DNA of 24,071 nucleotides from DASZJY01 sp036260255 (GTDB lineage Bacteria > Actinomycetota > Acidimicrobiia > Acidimicrobiales > AC-14): contig DATAAF010000023.1 of the NCBI GenBank assembly GCA_036260255.1, forward strand, positions 1 to 24,071. The letters are read 5' to 3'. Each line of letters opens with the position of its first letter. Position 1 is the first letter of the stretch. The notes beneath the pieces were generated by a model that saw only the letters and a list, made by a program, of their open reading frames with translations, ran no database searches and was not told where the DNA came from. Made by a program: the position numbers and the translations under genes. This document shows positions 6,801 through 13,153 of the stretch, one piece after another.

Positions 6801-8443
6801 TCAAGCCCGTGTACGAGCTGGCGCTGGTCGACCCCTCGGAACCGGGTCGAGCCGGCGGCGACGACCCGCCCGAGCGCTGCCTCCACGACCTCTTCGACGA
6901 GCAGGTGACCCGCTCCCCCTCCAGGCTGGCGGTGGCCTCGTCGTCGGCGGCTCTGACGTTCGCCGAGGTCGCCGCCCGGGTCGAGGCGCTGGCGCGTCGC
7001 CTGGCGGCGGTGGGCGTGGGGCCGGGGTCGCTCGTCGGGGTGTGCCTGCCGCCCTCGATCGACTGTGTCGTGGGGGTGCTGGCGACCTGGAAGGCGGGCG
7101 CGGCCTACGTGGGCCTCGACCCCCACGACGCCGACGGCCGGCGGGACCGCCTCCTCGACGAGACGGCGGTGGCCGCCGTCCTGGCGCCGCCCGACCTCGG
7201 GCGGTCGAGGCTGGCCGGCCGCCGGGTGGTGGAGGCGGGCGCCGACGCGCCGGGCGGCGACGTGCCCCCGGGCGGGCCCAGCCGCGCCCCGTCACCGTCG
7301 GCGCCGGCGGTGGCCTTCCACGGCGCCGGCGCCTCGGCCGTGCCTGGCGGGGTGGTGCTCACCCACCGGTCGGTGGCCGGCCTCCTGGCCGGCCTTCGGG
7401 GGGACGTCTACGGCGCCCGGGCCCACCTCCGGGTGGGGCTCTCGGCCGGGCCGGCGGAGGACGGCTTCCTGCGCCAGCTCGTCGCCCTCCTCGACGGCCA
7501 CACGCTCGTCCTGACCTCCCCGGACCAGCCGGCCGGTGCGGACGTCGACGTCGTCGACTGCACGCCGGAGCAGTTCGCCGCCCTGGCGCCGGGGCTGGAG
7601 GGCAAGACGGTCGTCGTGGGCTCCCGTGAGCCGTTCGGCCCGCCCGTCGGAGGCGCGTCCGTCCGGCACCTCTACGGGCCGCCGCAGTGCGCCTTCGGCG
7701 CCGGCCTGGTGACCGCCGGGCCGGGCGGCCGCCTGCTGCTCACGCCGCTCGTCGGAGTCGACGCCTCCGTGCGCGACGACACCGGCCACCCGGCCCCGAT
7801 CGGCGTCACCGGCGAGCTGCACCTCGCCCGCCCCGGCGATGCGGCGAGTTGGCGCAGCGGCATCCTCGGCCGCCACCGCCCCGACGGGACGATGGAGCTC
7901 GTCGCCAAGGCGTCCGACGTCCTGCAGCTGCGCGGCTTCACCGTCGACCGGGCCAAGTTGGAAGCGGTCCTGGCCCGGTGCCCGGGTGTCGGCGACGTCC
8001 GGGTCACCGTCACCGGGGGTGACTCGGGCGACGAGCGGCTGGTCGCCCACGTGGTCCCCGATGGGGCGCACGCCCCCACGCTCGCCGACCTGCAGCTGCA
8101 GGTGTGGAGCGAGCTCCCCGGCTACGCCTGGCCGGCGCAGTTGCTCCTCGACGAACCGGCGGTGGCTTCTTCGGCTGGGGCCAAAGAAACCACCGCCGGT
8201 TCGGGGGAGCTGCCCGAGGCGGCCTTCCTGGCCGCCCTTTGGGCCGAGGTCCTGGGCGTCGAGACGGTGCCCACCGACGCCAATTACTGGCAGCGGTTCT
8301 CGTTCCTCGAGGTGGTGTCGCGGGCGCGCGCCGCCGGTGTCCCGCTACGCGACGAGCAGATCACCCGCAACCGGACGATCGCCACGCTCGCCGCCGACCT
8401 GGCCGCCGAGCGGCTGGCGGCGGCGGCGAAAAAGGCGCCGTGA
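3803..8443 (+). CDS. NRPS-like megaprotein, degenerate A-T-C-A-T
   Basis: The 1546 residues read as A1 (about 8-450), T1 (about 462-530), C (about 549-996), A2 (about 1026-1450) and T2 (about 1460-1540). A1's phosphate loop, normally YTSGTTGxPKG, reads YRCGFLTRPQP (154-164), and its A10 Lys position is Leu442 (PRNRSRLVLD). T1 has LGGDEL (494-499), with Glu498 where the phosphopantetheine Ser should be. A2's loop reads FHGAGASAVPGG (1172-1183), its YGPTE is YGPPQ, and the TGD aspartate is Ile1354 (WRSGI). T2 lacks LGGxS but keeps a possible Ser1500 (RFSFLEVV). The C domain looks functional: RRHEPLRTTF and HHSVYDDW with His682 and Asp686. There is no frameshift or internal stop and no thioesterase. 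The ATG is chosen at 3803 (GTG 3791 possible). The gene is probably a scaffold or stand-alone condensation enzyme partnered with the intact NRPS at 14142-17366. Confidence 0.85.
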   Translation: MARRREPTLADLLPARAAEAPATMAFVVEGAGALTYAEWELRSNAAARGLRDRRVGPGDPVVLWFDASAWIELAVAYAGAHKVGAVPVPLEPSLRAPDVAKVSAHCRAAALVVGGHRPPANGPPGVRCEELEEGQDGGPVEGAPGPADPAELTYRCGFLTRPQPRSRAAAEIVGALAAGDGPDPPRSVIHAFAPGTTAASEALWFPLSGVRGPVVVLPAFDPDRFCALAAEHRAERWHLTPATARWLVESGALDRHDVSPATQVVLEGGRPPVALLGRLAARLPGASVLTVLGPARARTAFAFDPGRPGSVGRSLVPGRLPQVPEAELWRVPLDDRTSSPGYTDEGFVYLVRREREVVRRRGVAIAEADVLGALGRHPAVADAALVAVPPDDGAVEVVAAVALRSPAEPAELETFLRRELGERRAPGSVVVVDRVPRNRSRLVLDAPLRAAVGLAGERRRAVPPQGELEETIASVWERVLDRAGIGADEDFLELGGDELAAAEVVALLDEALDVRLAPSAVLDAPTVSALAEVVERARRTGGTTEPAPVPVAASQVGMVWHEQFTPGSQNLPPLVRRYRGPLDPAVFERALGEIVRRHEPLRTTFELQEGRLVQVVSAPSPLPVPLPVRDLAALPAAEQEEALARALEDAGRPFDLVEGPLFEPTLLRLGPEDHVAVFRVHHSVYDDWSVSVFRRELSALYTSMAAGDPPPLPDPPVPFSTFARRQRRRLAGPAGTRQLRWWKHTLAGGPLGLELPIDDPDRPEGSAQPSAEPVSLDLAPELSAHLRALAARQRVTPFMTVLAAFEVLVHRCTGQADLLLASVVANRNRTELEGMIGCFTKKILLRQTLRTGAAFADVLTGTRSVLLGALSNQDLAFETVVQEALGAPAASHGLVSSPVVMVQGVTPQAADVVLPGIETTGFETSATTRRRHFRGGPDEDPPGGLPWGAGLYRGTFLILSVAEHDDHLSLSARGAFHRPAVERLLANFGTLLADAVAHPFKPVYELALVDPSEPGRAGGDDPPERCLHDLFDEQVTRSPSRLAVASSSAALTFAEVAARVEALARRLAAVGVGPGSLVGVCLPPSIDCVVGVLATWKAGAAYVGLDPHDADGRRDRLLDETAVAAVLAPPDLGRSRLAGRRVVEAGADAPGGDVPPGGPSRAPSPSAPAVAFHGAGASAVPGGVVLTHRSVAGLLAGLRGDVYGARAHLRVGLSAGPAEDGFLRQLVALLDGHTLVLTSPDQPAGADVDVVDCTPEQFAALAPGLEGKTVVVGSREPFGPPVGGASVRHLYGPPQCAFGAGLVTAGPGGRLLLTPLVGVDASVRDDTGHPAPIGVTGELHLARPGDAASWRSGILGRHRPDGTMELVAKASDVLQLRGFTVDRAKLEAVLARCPGVGDVRVTVTGGDSGDERLVAHVVPDGAHAPTLADLQLQVWSELPGYAWPAQLLLDEPAVASSAGAKETTAGSGELPEAAFLAALWAEVLGVETVPTDANYWQRFSFLEVVSRARAAGVPLRDEQITRNRTIATLAADLAAERLAAAAKKAP

Positions 8444-8449
8444 GAAACC

Positions 8450-8478
8450 TTGTTGGGCGCCGACCGCCCGTGTACTGT
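8450..8478 (+). promoter_or_regulatory. Candidate promoter of beta-helix gene 1
   Basis: TTGTTG (8450-8455), a 17-base spacer and TACTGT (8473-8478) fit a sigma-70-type promoter. It lies seven bases after the NRPS-like stop and predicts a leader of about 105 bases before the TTG start at 8593. The same layout (TTGTCG-N17-TAGTCT) precedes the paralogous gene, which strengthens both calls. Confidence 0.5.
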
Positions 8479-8500
8479 CCCGCGGCTCCCCTGCACCCCG

Positions 8501-8536
8501 TAAGTGCGATCGGGATGTAGGTGCCGGGTGCACTTA
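8501..8536 (+). promoter_or_regulatory. Inverted repeat in the leader of beta-helix gene 1
   Basis: TAAGTGC (8501-8507) and GCACTTA (8530-8536) are perfect seven-base complements separated by 22 bases, inside the predicted 5' leader. The structure could be an RNA stem or a protein operator. I could not match it to a known riboswitch class. Confidence 0.3.
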
Positions 8537-8592
8537 GAACGCAGCAACGAACGACGAAGTCGACACAGCAACTCTCCCGGGAGGGCGGAAGC

Positions 8593-9873
8593 TTGAAGCA
8601 CAAGGTTCGGCGCACGGTGGCAGCGTTGGCGACAGGGATGCTGACGCTGGCCGGCATCATCGTCTTCGGCGAACCGGCCACCGCCAACCACCTTGATTGC
8701 GGGTCGGTCGTCACGTCGAGCGTCACCCTCGACCGGGACCTCGGGCCGTGCGATGGCGACGGCTTGGTCGTCCAGGGGAGCAACATCACCCTCAACCTCG
8801 GCGGTCACACCCTCACTGGGAACAACACGGCGAACTTCGGGGTGGAGGAGCAGGCTGGTATCCACCTCATCGGGGCGAGCCGGGTCACCGTCCGCAACGG
8901 TACGGTACGGAACTTCGACGCCGGCGTGGTGATCGACGGCGGCTCGGGAAACACGGTGACGGGGGTCCTGGCCCAGGACAACGCCAACCACGTCGTCCAC
9001 ACCGGAGCGCTCAACCCGTGCGAGTTCGCCGACGGCATCCTCATCCTGGACTCGAGCAACAACCGCATCCAGGGCAACCGGGCGATCCACAACGGGCCCT
9101 TTGGCGGGATCGACATCGTGGGCAACTCCGACGGCAACGTCGTCACCGGCAACATCTCCGACTTGCACAACATCCCCAACTTCCACCCCAGCCTCATCAC
9201 TGAGGAGAACGAGGAGGGCCTGGGCCCCTGCGGTCCCTTCGGCGGGGGTAGCACGGTCGGGCGGCTGAACCAGGGCATCGGCATCCGCGTCGAGGGCCCG
9301 GGGTCCGACAACAACCGGGTGGAGATGAACACCGTGAGGGACAACATCCTCTACGGCATCGCCGTCCACGGCTACGTGTGCCACCCGCCCGGCCCCTTCC
9401 CGCCCCAGCCCAACAACGGCGGGAACACCATCCGCCGCAACAACGCGTTGCACAACGGCTACGCCGGCCCTGAAGAGCTGGGTGACGGGATCGCGGTGCT
9501 GAGCCAGGGCCCGGCCGCGATCGTCTGTGTTGCCTTCGGGAACTCGATCGTCCAGAACACCTCGATCGACAACGCCGGTCACGGCATCTTCCTCGGAGGC
9601 CGGGGCTCGCACAGCAACAACATCAGCGGGAACGTCGTACGGGACAACGGCCTGGACGGTATCCGGGTGACAGGACCGGGCGGCCCCACGTCTCGCTGCG
9701 GCGTCGTCCTGACCATGCCGTGCCCGGGGGCGGTCAACAACACCCTGCGGGGCAACGTCGGTAGCGCGAACGGCGAACACGACGCCCATGACGGCAACCC
9801 CAACTGCGACAACAACGCCTGGCGGAACAACCGGTTCGGGACCGTCTTCCGGGGCTGCGAGCGCAACGGCTGA
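8593..9873 (+). CDS. Secreted right-handed parallel beta-helix protein 1
   Basis: This is a 426-residue secreted protein. The start is TTG at 8593, chosen because GGGAGGG lies seven bases upstream and because it places a normal signal peptide (KHKVRR, hydrophobic core, cut near ATA-NHLDC) at the N-terminus; the longer frame upstream lacks these. The mature part opens with CGSVVTSSVTLDRDLGPC, GDGLVVQGSNITLNLGG and then Asn/Gly-rich coils (NNTVTGN, NNRIQGN, SDGNVVTGN, NNRVEMN), the NosD/pectate-lyase-like beta-helix pattern. It ends with a cysteine-containing cap, CDNNAWRNNRFGTVFRGC. No polysaccharide-lyase catalytic set is recognisable, so the role may be structural, adhesive or carbohydrate-binding at the cell surface. 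Its tandem paralogue follows, 151 bases downstream, behind its own promoter. Confidence 0.85.
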   Translation: MKHKVRRTVAALATGMLTLAGIIVFGEPATANHLDCGSVVTSSVTLDRDLGPCDGDGLVVQGSNITLNLGGHTLTGNNTANFGVEEQAGIHLIGASRVTVRNGTVRNFDAGVVIDGGSGNTVTGVLAQDNANHVVHTGALNPCEFADGILILDSSNNRIQGNRAIHNGPFGGIDIVGNSDGNVVTGNISDLHNIPNFHPSLITEENEEGLGPCGPFGGGSTVGRLNQGIGIRVEGPGSDNNRVEMNTVRDNILYGIAVHGYVCHPPGPFPPQPNNGGNTIRRNNALHNGYAGPEELGDGIAVLSQGPAAIVCVAFGNSIVQNTSIDNAGHGIFLGGRGSHSNNISGNVVRDNGLDGIRVTGPGGPTSRCGVVLTMPCPGAVNNTLRGNVGSANGEHDAHDGNPNCDNNAWRNNRFGTVFRGCERNG

Positions 9874-9876
9874 CCT
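9835..9876 (+). repeat. 42-base direct repeat, copy 1 (3' end of beta-helix 1)
   Basis: These 42 bases, covering the final residues (FGTVFRGCERNG), the stop codon and three bases beyond, are identical to 11297-11338. The flanking coding sequence has diverged, so this is either strong conservation of the cap or recent gene conversion between the tandem paralogues. Confidence 0.85.
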
Positions 9877-9888
9877 TCGCCGACACGC

Positions 9889-9917
9889 TTGTCGACGTAT
9901 CCACCGGCGGTTAGTCT
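9889..9917 (+). promoter_or_regulatory. Candidate promoter of beta-helix gene 2
   Basis: TTGTCG (9889-9894), a 17-base spacer and TAGTCT (9912-9917) mirror the promoter of gene 1. The predicted leader to the ATG at 10025 is about 100 bases. The -35 box overlaps a small hairpin (CGACA-CGCT-TGTCG, 9881-9894) just after the first gene's stop. Confidence 0.5.
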
Positions 9918-10024
9918 GCCCCGATCCGGTGAGCACGGTCTGTCGCCGCACTTATGTGTCGTCTGCACCTACCTCCGGAACTGAAATACGGCTGGGAACA
10001 CACCCCGGGAGGATCACAGAGGCA

Positions 10025-11335
10025 ATGAAGCGACTTCAGCGAGCAGTGGCCCTGCTCGGAGCGGCCGGCCTGGCCGCGGCAGGCATGATCGGGCTCGGGC
10101 AACCGGCAGGGGCGAACCACGTCGCCTGCGGCTCTGTCATCACCCAGAGCGTGACGCTCGACAGCAACTTGAACTGCCCGGGCAACGGGCTCATCGTCCA
10201 GGCAAGCAACATCACCGTCGACCTGGGGGGCCGCACCCTTAGGGGCCGGACGGACACCAACACCACGCCCAACGAGTTCGTGGGGATCCGCCTCATGAAC
10301 GTGACGGGCGTCACCGTCAGGAACGGCACGATCACCAACTTCGACGCGGGTGTGGCCATCGGCAGGGGCTCGGGCAACACCATCACCGGTCTGCGCTTGC
10401 ACGGGAACATCAACCACTCGACCCTCACCGGGACGCTCAACCCCTGCGACTTCGGTGACGGCATCGTCGCCTTCGACTCCGACAACAACGTGATCCGCAA
10501 CAACCGGGCCACCCACAACGGGCCTTACGGCGGCATCACCCTCGTCGGCGACTCCGACGGGAACCTGGTCTCGGCGAACGTCGCTTCGACCCAGGACGTC
10601 GACAACGCGCATCCCAACTTCGTGACCGAGCAGCGGCCGTTCGGCAACGGCCCGTGCGGCCCGTTCGTCCCCACGGCGGGAGACGTGGGCGCGGTGCGCC
10701 AAGGGATCGGCATCCGGGTCGAGGGGCCCGGGGCCGACAACAACCGGGTCGAGGGCAACCAGGCGACGGCCAACGACGCCTTCGGCATCACGATCCACGG
10801 CTACATCTGCCACCCCGCCCAAGGCACGCAGCAGCAACCGCAGCCCAACAATGGCAACAACGTCATCGCCCGCAACAACGTGGTCGGAAACGGGTTCCGT
10901 GCACAGCTCGGTGGCGCTCCCACCCGGGGTGACGGCATCTCGATTCCCTCCCAGGGGCCTGACGTCGTCGTCTGCACGGCCCACAGCAACTCAGTCCTGC
11001 AGAACACGGTCACGGGCAACGCCCGCCATGGGATCGCCCTCGGCCACCGCGGGCCGTTGAACACGACCATCAACGGGAACATCGTGCGCAACAACGGCGC
11101 CGCTGGACCGGGCGACGGCATCAACATCGGGGGACCGTCCACCGCCCCGCCGCCGGGGTGTGGGGAGGTCTTCACCCATCCCTGCCCGGGAGGGCTCAAC
11201 AACACCCTCAGGGGCAATATCGGCAGCCGCAACTCCGAGCACGACGGCCACGACGGCAACCCCGGCTGCGACAACAACCTGTGGCGCAACAACTCCTTCG
11301 GGACCGTCTTCCGGGGCTGCGAGCGCAACGGCTGA
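10025..11335 (+). CDS. Secreted right-handed parallel beta-helix protein 2
   Basis: This 436-residue paralogue of the preceding gene aligns along its whole length: CGSVITQSVTLDSNLNC, GNGLIVQASNITVDLGG, then HNGPYGGITLVGDSDGNLVSAN, RQGIGIRVEGPGADNNRVEGN, and the cap CDNNLWRNNSFGTVFRGC. The start is ATG at 10025; GGGAGG (10007-10012) is 12 bases upstream and AGAGG (10018-10022) two bases upstream. The signal peptide is MKRLQRAVALLGAAGLAAAGMIGLGQPAGA, probably cut before NHVACG. It has several paired cysteines, including CHP and CG.PC motifs shared with its paralogue, suggesting disulphide bonds outside the cell. It is followed by a strong hairpin, so the pair probably forms its own transcription region. 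Function beyond an extracellular beta-helix scaffold or carbohydrate-binding protein is not deducible. Confidence 0.85.
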   Translation: MKRLQRAVALLGAAGLAAAGMIGLGQPAGANHVACGSVITQSVTLDSNLNCPGNGLIVQASNITVDLGGRTLRGRTDTNTTPNEFVGIRLMNVTGVTVRNGTITNFDAGVAIGRGSGNTITGLRLHGNINHSTLTGTLNPCDFGDGIVAFDSDNNVIRNNRATHNGPYGGITLVGDSDGNLVSANVASTQDVDNAHPNFVTEQRPFGNGPCGPFVPTAGDVGAVRQGIGIRVEGPGADNNRVEGNQATANDAFGITIHGYICHPAQGTQQQPQPNNGNNVIARNNVVGNGFRAQLGGAPTRGDGISIPSQGPDVVVCTAHSNSVLQNTVTGNARHGIALGHRGPLNTTINGNIVRNNGAAGPGDGINIGGPSTAPPPGCGEVFTHPCPGGLNNTLRGNIGSRNSEHDGHDGNPGCDNNLWRNNSFGTVFRGCERNG

Positions 11336-11338
11336 CCT
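11297..11338 (+). repeat. 42-base direct repeat, copy 2 (3' end of beta-helix 2)
   Basis: Identical to 9835-9876, spanning the last residues, the stop codon and three bases beyond, in the tandem paralogue. Confidence 0.85.
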
Positions 11339-11363
11339 GAGCGCCATCCGGCTGTAGAAAGAG

Positions 11364-11393
11364 CTCGGCCCCGTCCTCACGGGCGGGGCCGAG
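11364..11393. terminator. Bidirectional terminator hairpin
   Basis: CTCGGCCCCG (11364-11373) and CGGGGCCGAG (11384-11393) are perfect ten-base complements around a ten-base loop that contains a further CCGT/ACGG option. It sits between the convergent ends of beta-helix 2 (stop at 11335) and the DUF305 gene (stop at 11420), so it can serve both strands. There is no T-run, as is usual for high-GC genomes. Confidence 0.75.
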
Positions 11394-11419
11394 TCGCGTC
11401 GTCGGGGATGCGCTTCGGG

Positions 11420-12040
11420 TCAGGTCTCGAGCGGGTCCCGGAAGTCGCACCTCTTGTACCACTTGCACAGCCAGACCTGCATCTGGTTGATCTCCCGAAC
11501 CTGGCTGGTGACGATGCCCTGGCAGAGCCGCTTCAGCTGGGCGTGCTCCGCCTCCTCGAGGCACTCCATCCCCTCCTCGACGGCCGGGAGGTGGTGCTCG
11601 ATCATCATCTCCAGGAAGGCGATCTCGAACTTCGCACCGGAGAGCGACTCGAGCGTCTCCATGTCCCGATGGTGGCCGGGATGGTCCGTCGACGGCTGGT
11701 GGTCGATCTTGTACCAGTCGCGGAGCCACTTCTGCATCGTCTTGATCTCCGCCGCCTGCACCCTGGCGATGCTCCGGCACAGCCGCCGGAGATCGGCGTG
11801 GAGCGCCTTCTCGATGCACGGGTGGGCCATGTGCACACCCATCTCGTGGTGGTCGATCATCTCACGCATGAACGCCACCTCGAACCGGGCGGCGCGCTTG
11901 TCGCGGGCGGGCGTGTCGGCCGCCGCCGGCGGCGCGAGGGCAAGGGTCAGCAAGGTGAGCAGGAGGGTCGACAGGGCGGCCGCCCGGCGCCCCGTCGCGC
12001 CCGGTGACGGTCGGGTATTGGCTGTCTGATGGCGTCGCAA
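11420..12040 (-). CDS. Secreted DUF305-family protein
   Basis: This 206-residue protein has an N-terminal signal peptide (Arg-rich start, then AALSTLLLTLLTLALA and a cut near AAA-DTPA). It contains two homologous helical repeats, FEVAFMREMIDHHEMGVHMA to MQKWLRDWY and FEIAFLEMMIEHHLPAVEEG to MQVWLCKWY. The HH and MxxW positions match DUF305, a ferritin-like-fold family of periplasmic or extracellular proteins sometimes linked to copper handling, though the biochemical role is not settled. Each repeat keeps the His pair, and the Cys residues (HPCIEK, RRLCR, GMECLE, KRLCQ) could form disulphides or bind metal. The start is TTG at 12038-12040 with GGAGG six bases upstream. It diverges from beta-helix 3 across a 144-base region and ends convergently with beta-helix 2. 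Confidence 0.85.
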   Translation of the reverse strand: MRRHQTANTRPSPGATGRRAAALSTLLLTLLTLALAPPAAADTPARDKRAARFEVAFMREMIDHHEMGVHMAHPCIEKALHADLRRLCRSIARVQAAEIKTMQKWLRDWYKIDHQPSTDHPGHHRDMETLESLSGAKFEIAFLEMMIEHHLPAVEEGMECLEEAEHAQLKRLCQGIVTSQVREINQMQVWLCKWYKRCDFRDPLET

Positions 12041-12111
12041 GTGGAACCTCCGTGAGGTGAAGTGGATCCCGCACCACCCGCCTACCCGTCGGGAGCGCGC
12101 CTCACACGACG

Positions 12112-12158
12112 GGCTCGAGCCAGTCTCTTGACAAGATGTGAGCAGGAGTGACTATGTC
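12112..12158. promoter_or_regulatory. Divergent promoter region with two palindromes
   Basis: The 144 bases between the DUF305 and beta-helix 3 starts contain a perfect palindrome GGCTCGAGCC (12112-12121) and, six bases on, TCTTGaCAAGA (12126-12136). The latter holds a plus-strand TTGACA (12128-12133) and, on the minus strand, TTGTCA. GACTAT (12150-12155) is a possible -10 with a 16-base spacer; TATGTC with 19 bases is the alternative. The palindromes may be operators shared by both genes. Confidence 0.35.
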
Positions 12159-12184
12159 GGCGGGAGCCTGACGAGGAGGAAGCG

Positions 12185-13126
12185 ATGCGGCGGAGCGGAC
12201 CGGCCAAGCGCCTCGGGGTAACGCTCGCCATCGTGTTGCTCGCTTCGGTCGGTCTGGCCGGTGTGGCCGAGGCCCACACCCGCCAGTGCGGTGACGTCAT
12301 CACCGCCGACGAGGAGCTGCACAACGACATCGGCCCCTGCCACGGCGACGGGCTGGTGGTCAGGGGCAGCAACATCACCGTCAACCTCAACGGGCACACC
12401 ATCTTCGGCGAGGGGGGCCTGGTGGTCGAGCACCAAGCCGCCGGCGTGCGCATACTCGGCCAGAGCAACGTCACCGTCACCAACGGCACGATCCGCGACT
12501 TCTACCACGGGGTCCGGGTGACGCAGGGCTCCGCGAACCGCGTCACCGCCATCCGGGCCGTGCGGAACCAGGGCGGCAACGGCGTCGTGCTCGAGAACTC
12601 GTCGGACAACCTCGTGGCCGACAACCTCGTCGTGAGCAACGGACGCTTCTCCGGCATCTCCACGTTCAACAGCGTCTCGCTGCCGCCGGGGGCGGCGAGG
12701 AACACCATACGCAACAACGTCGTCCACACGAACGCGTTCATGGGGGCGCACGGGATCAGCCTGGAGCACGGGAGAGGCCACGTCGTCACCGGGAACAAGG
12801 TCGTCGCCAGCGGGCGCGACGGCATCTCCCTCTTCGGGCCGGTGAGCGACGCCACGGTGACCGCCAACACCGTCCAGAGCAACGGCAGGCACGGCATCAA
12901 CGTCCAGAACGGCTCGGTGCGGAACCTGGTGCAGGGCAACCACGCCAGCCGCAACGCCCAGACGGGGATCCTGGTCGCCGGCCAGGACAACCGCATCGTC
13001 GCCAACCTGGCGCGCAACAACCGGGCGACCGACCTGCGGGATGCCAATCCCGGCGACACCTGCGACGCCAACGCCTGGTCGGGCAACCGCTACGGCACGG
13101 CCGTTCCCGGCTGCACCGGAGCCTGA
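12185..13126 (+). CDS. Secreted right-handed parallel beta-helix protein 3
   Basis: This 313-residue, shorter relative of the two earlier beta-helix proteins has a signal peptide (MRRSGPAKRLGVTLAIVLLASVGLAGVAEA) followed by the same opening block: CGDVITADEELHNDIGPC, GDGLVVRGSNITVNLNGHTIFGEGG. It then has NosD-like coils (SNVTVTNGTI, ANRVTAIRAVRN, GHVVTGNKVV, DATVTANTV, DNRIVANLARNN) and a C-terminal cap CDANAWSGNRYGTAVPGC. It lacks the approximately 100-residue insert with CHP/CGPF cysteines found in the other two. The start ATG at 12185 has AGGAGG (12174-12179) five bases upstream. It converges with the metallo-beta-lactamase gene, 27 bases apart. The function is probably an extracellular scaffold; no catalytic motif was recognised. 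Confidence 0.85.
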   Translation: MRRSGPAKRLGVTLAIVLLASVGLAGVAEAHTRQCGDVITADEELHNDIGPCHGDGLVVRGSNITVNLNGHTIFGEGGLVVEHQAAGVRILGQSNVTVTNGTIRDFYHGVRVTQGSANRVTAIRAVRNQGGNGVVLENSSDNLVADNLVVSNGRFSGISTFNSVSLPPGAARNTIRNNVVHTNAFMGAHGISLEHGRGHVVTGNKVVASGRDGISLFGPVSDATVTANTVQSNGRHGINVQNGSVRNLVQGNHASRNAQTGILVAGQDNRIVANLARNNRATDLRDANPGDTCDANAWSGNRYGTAVPGCTGA

Positions 13127-13153
13127 GCCGCGCGTTCCCCGCCGGCGGCGCCT

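Noticed and set aside
8284..9951. Minus-strand open frame of 555 residues across beta-helix gene 1
   Set aside because: Val/Asp-repeat composition is the antisense shadow of Asn/Gly-rich coils; the plus strand has a signal peptide, a Shine-Dalgarno and a family match.
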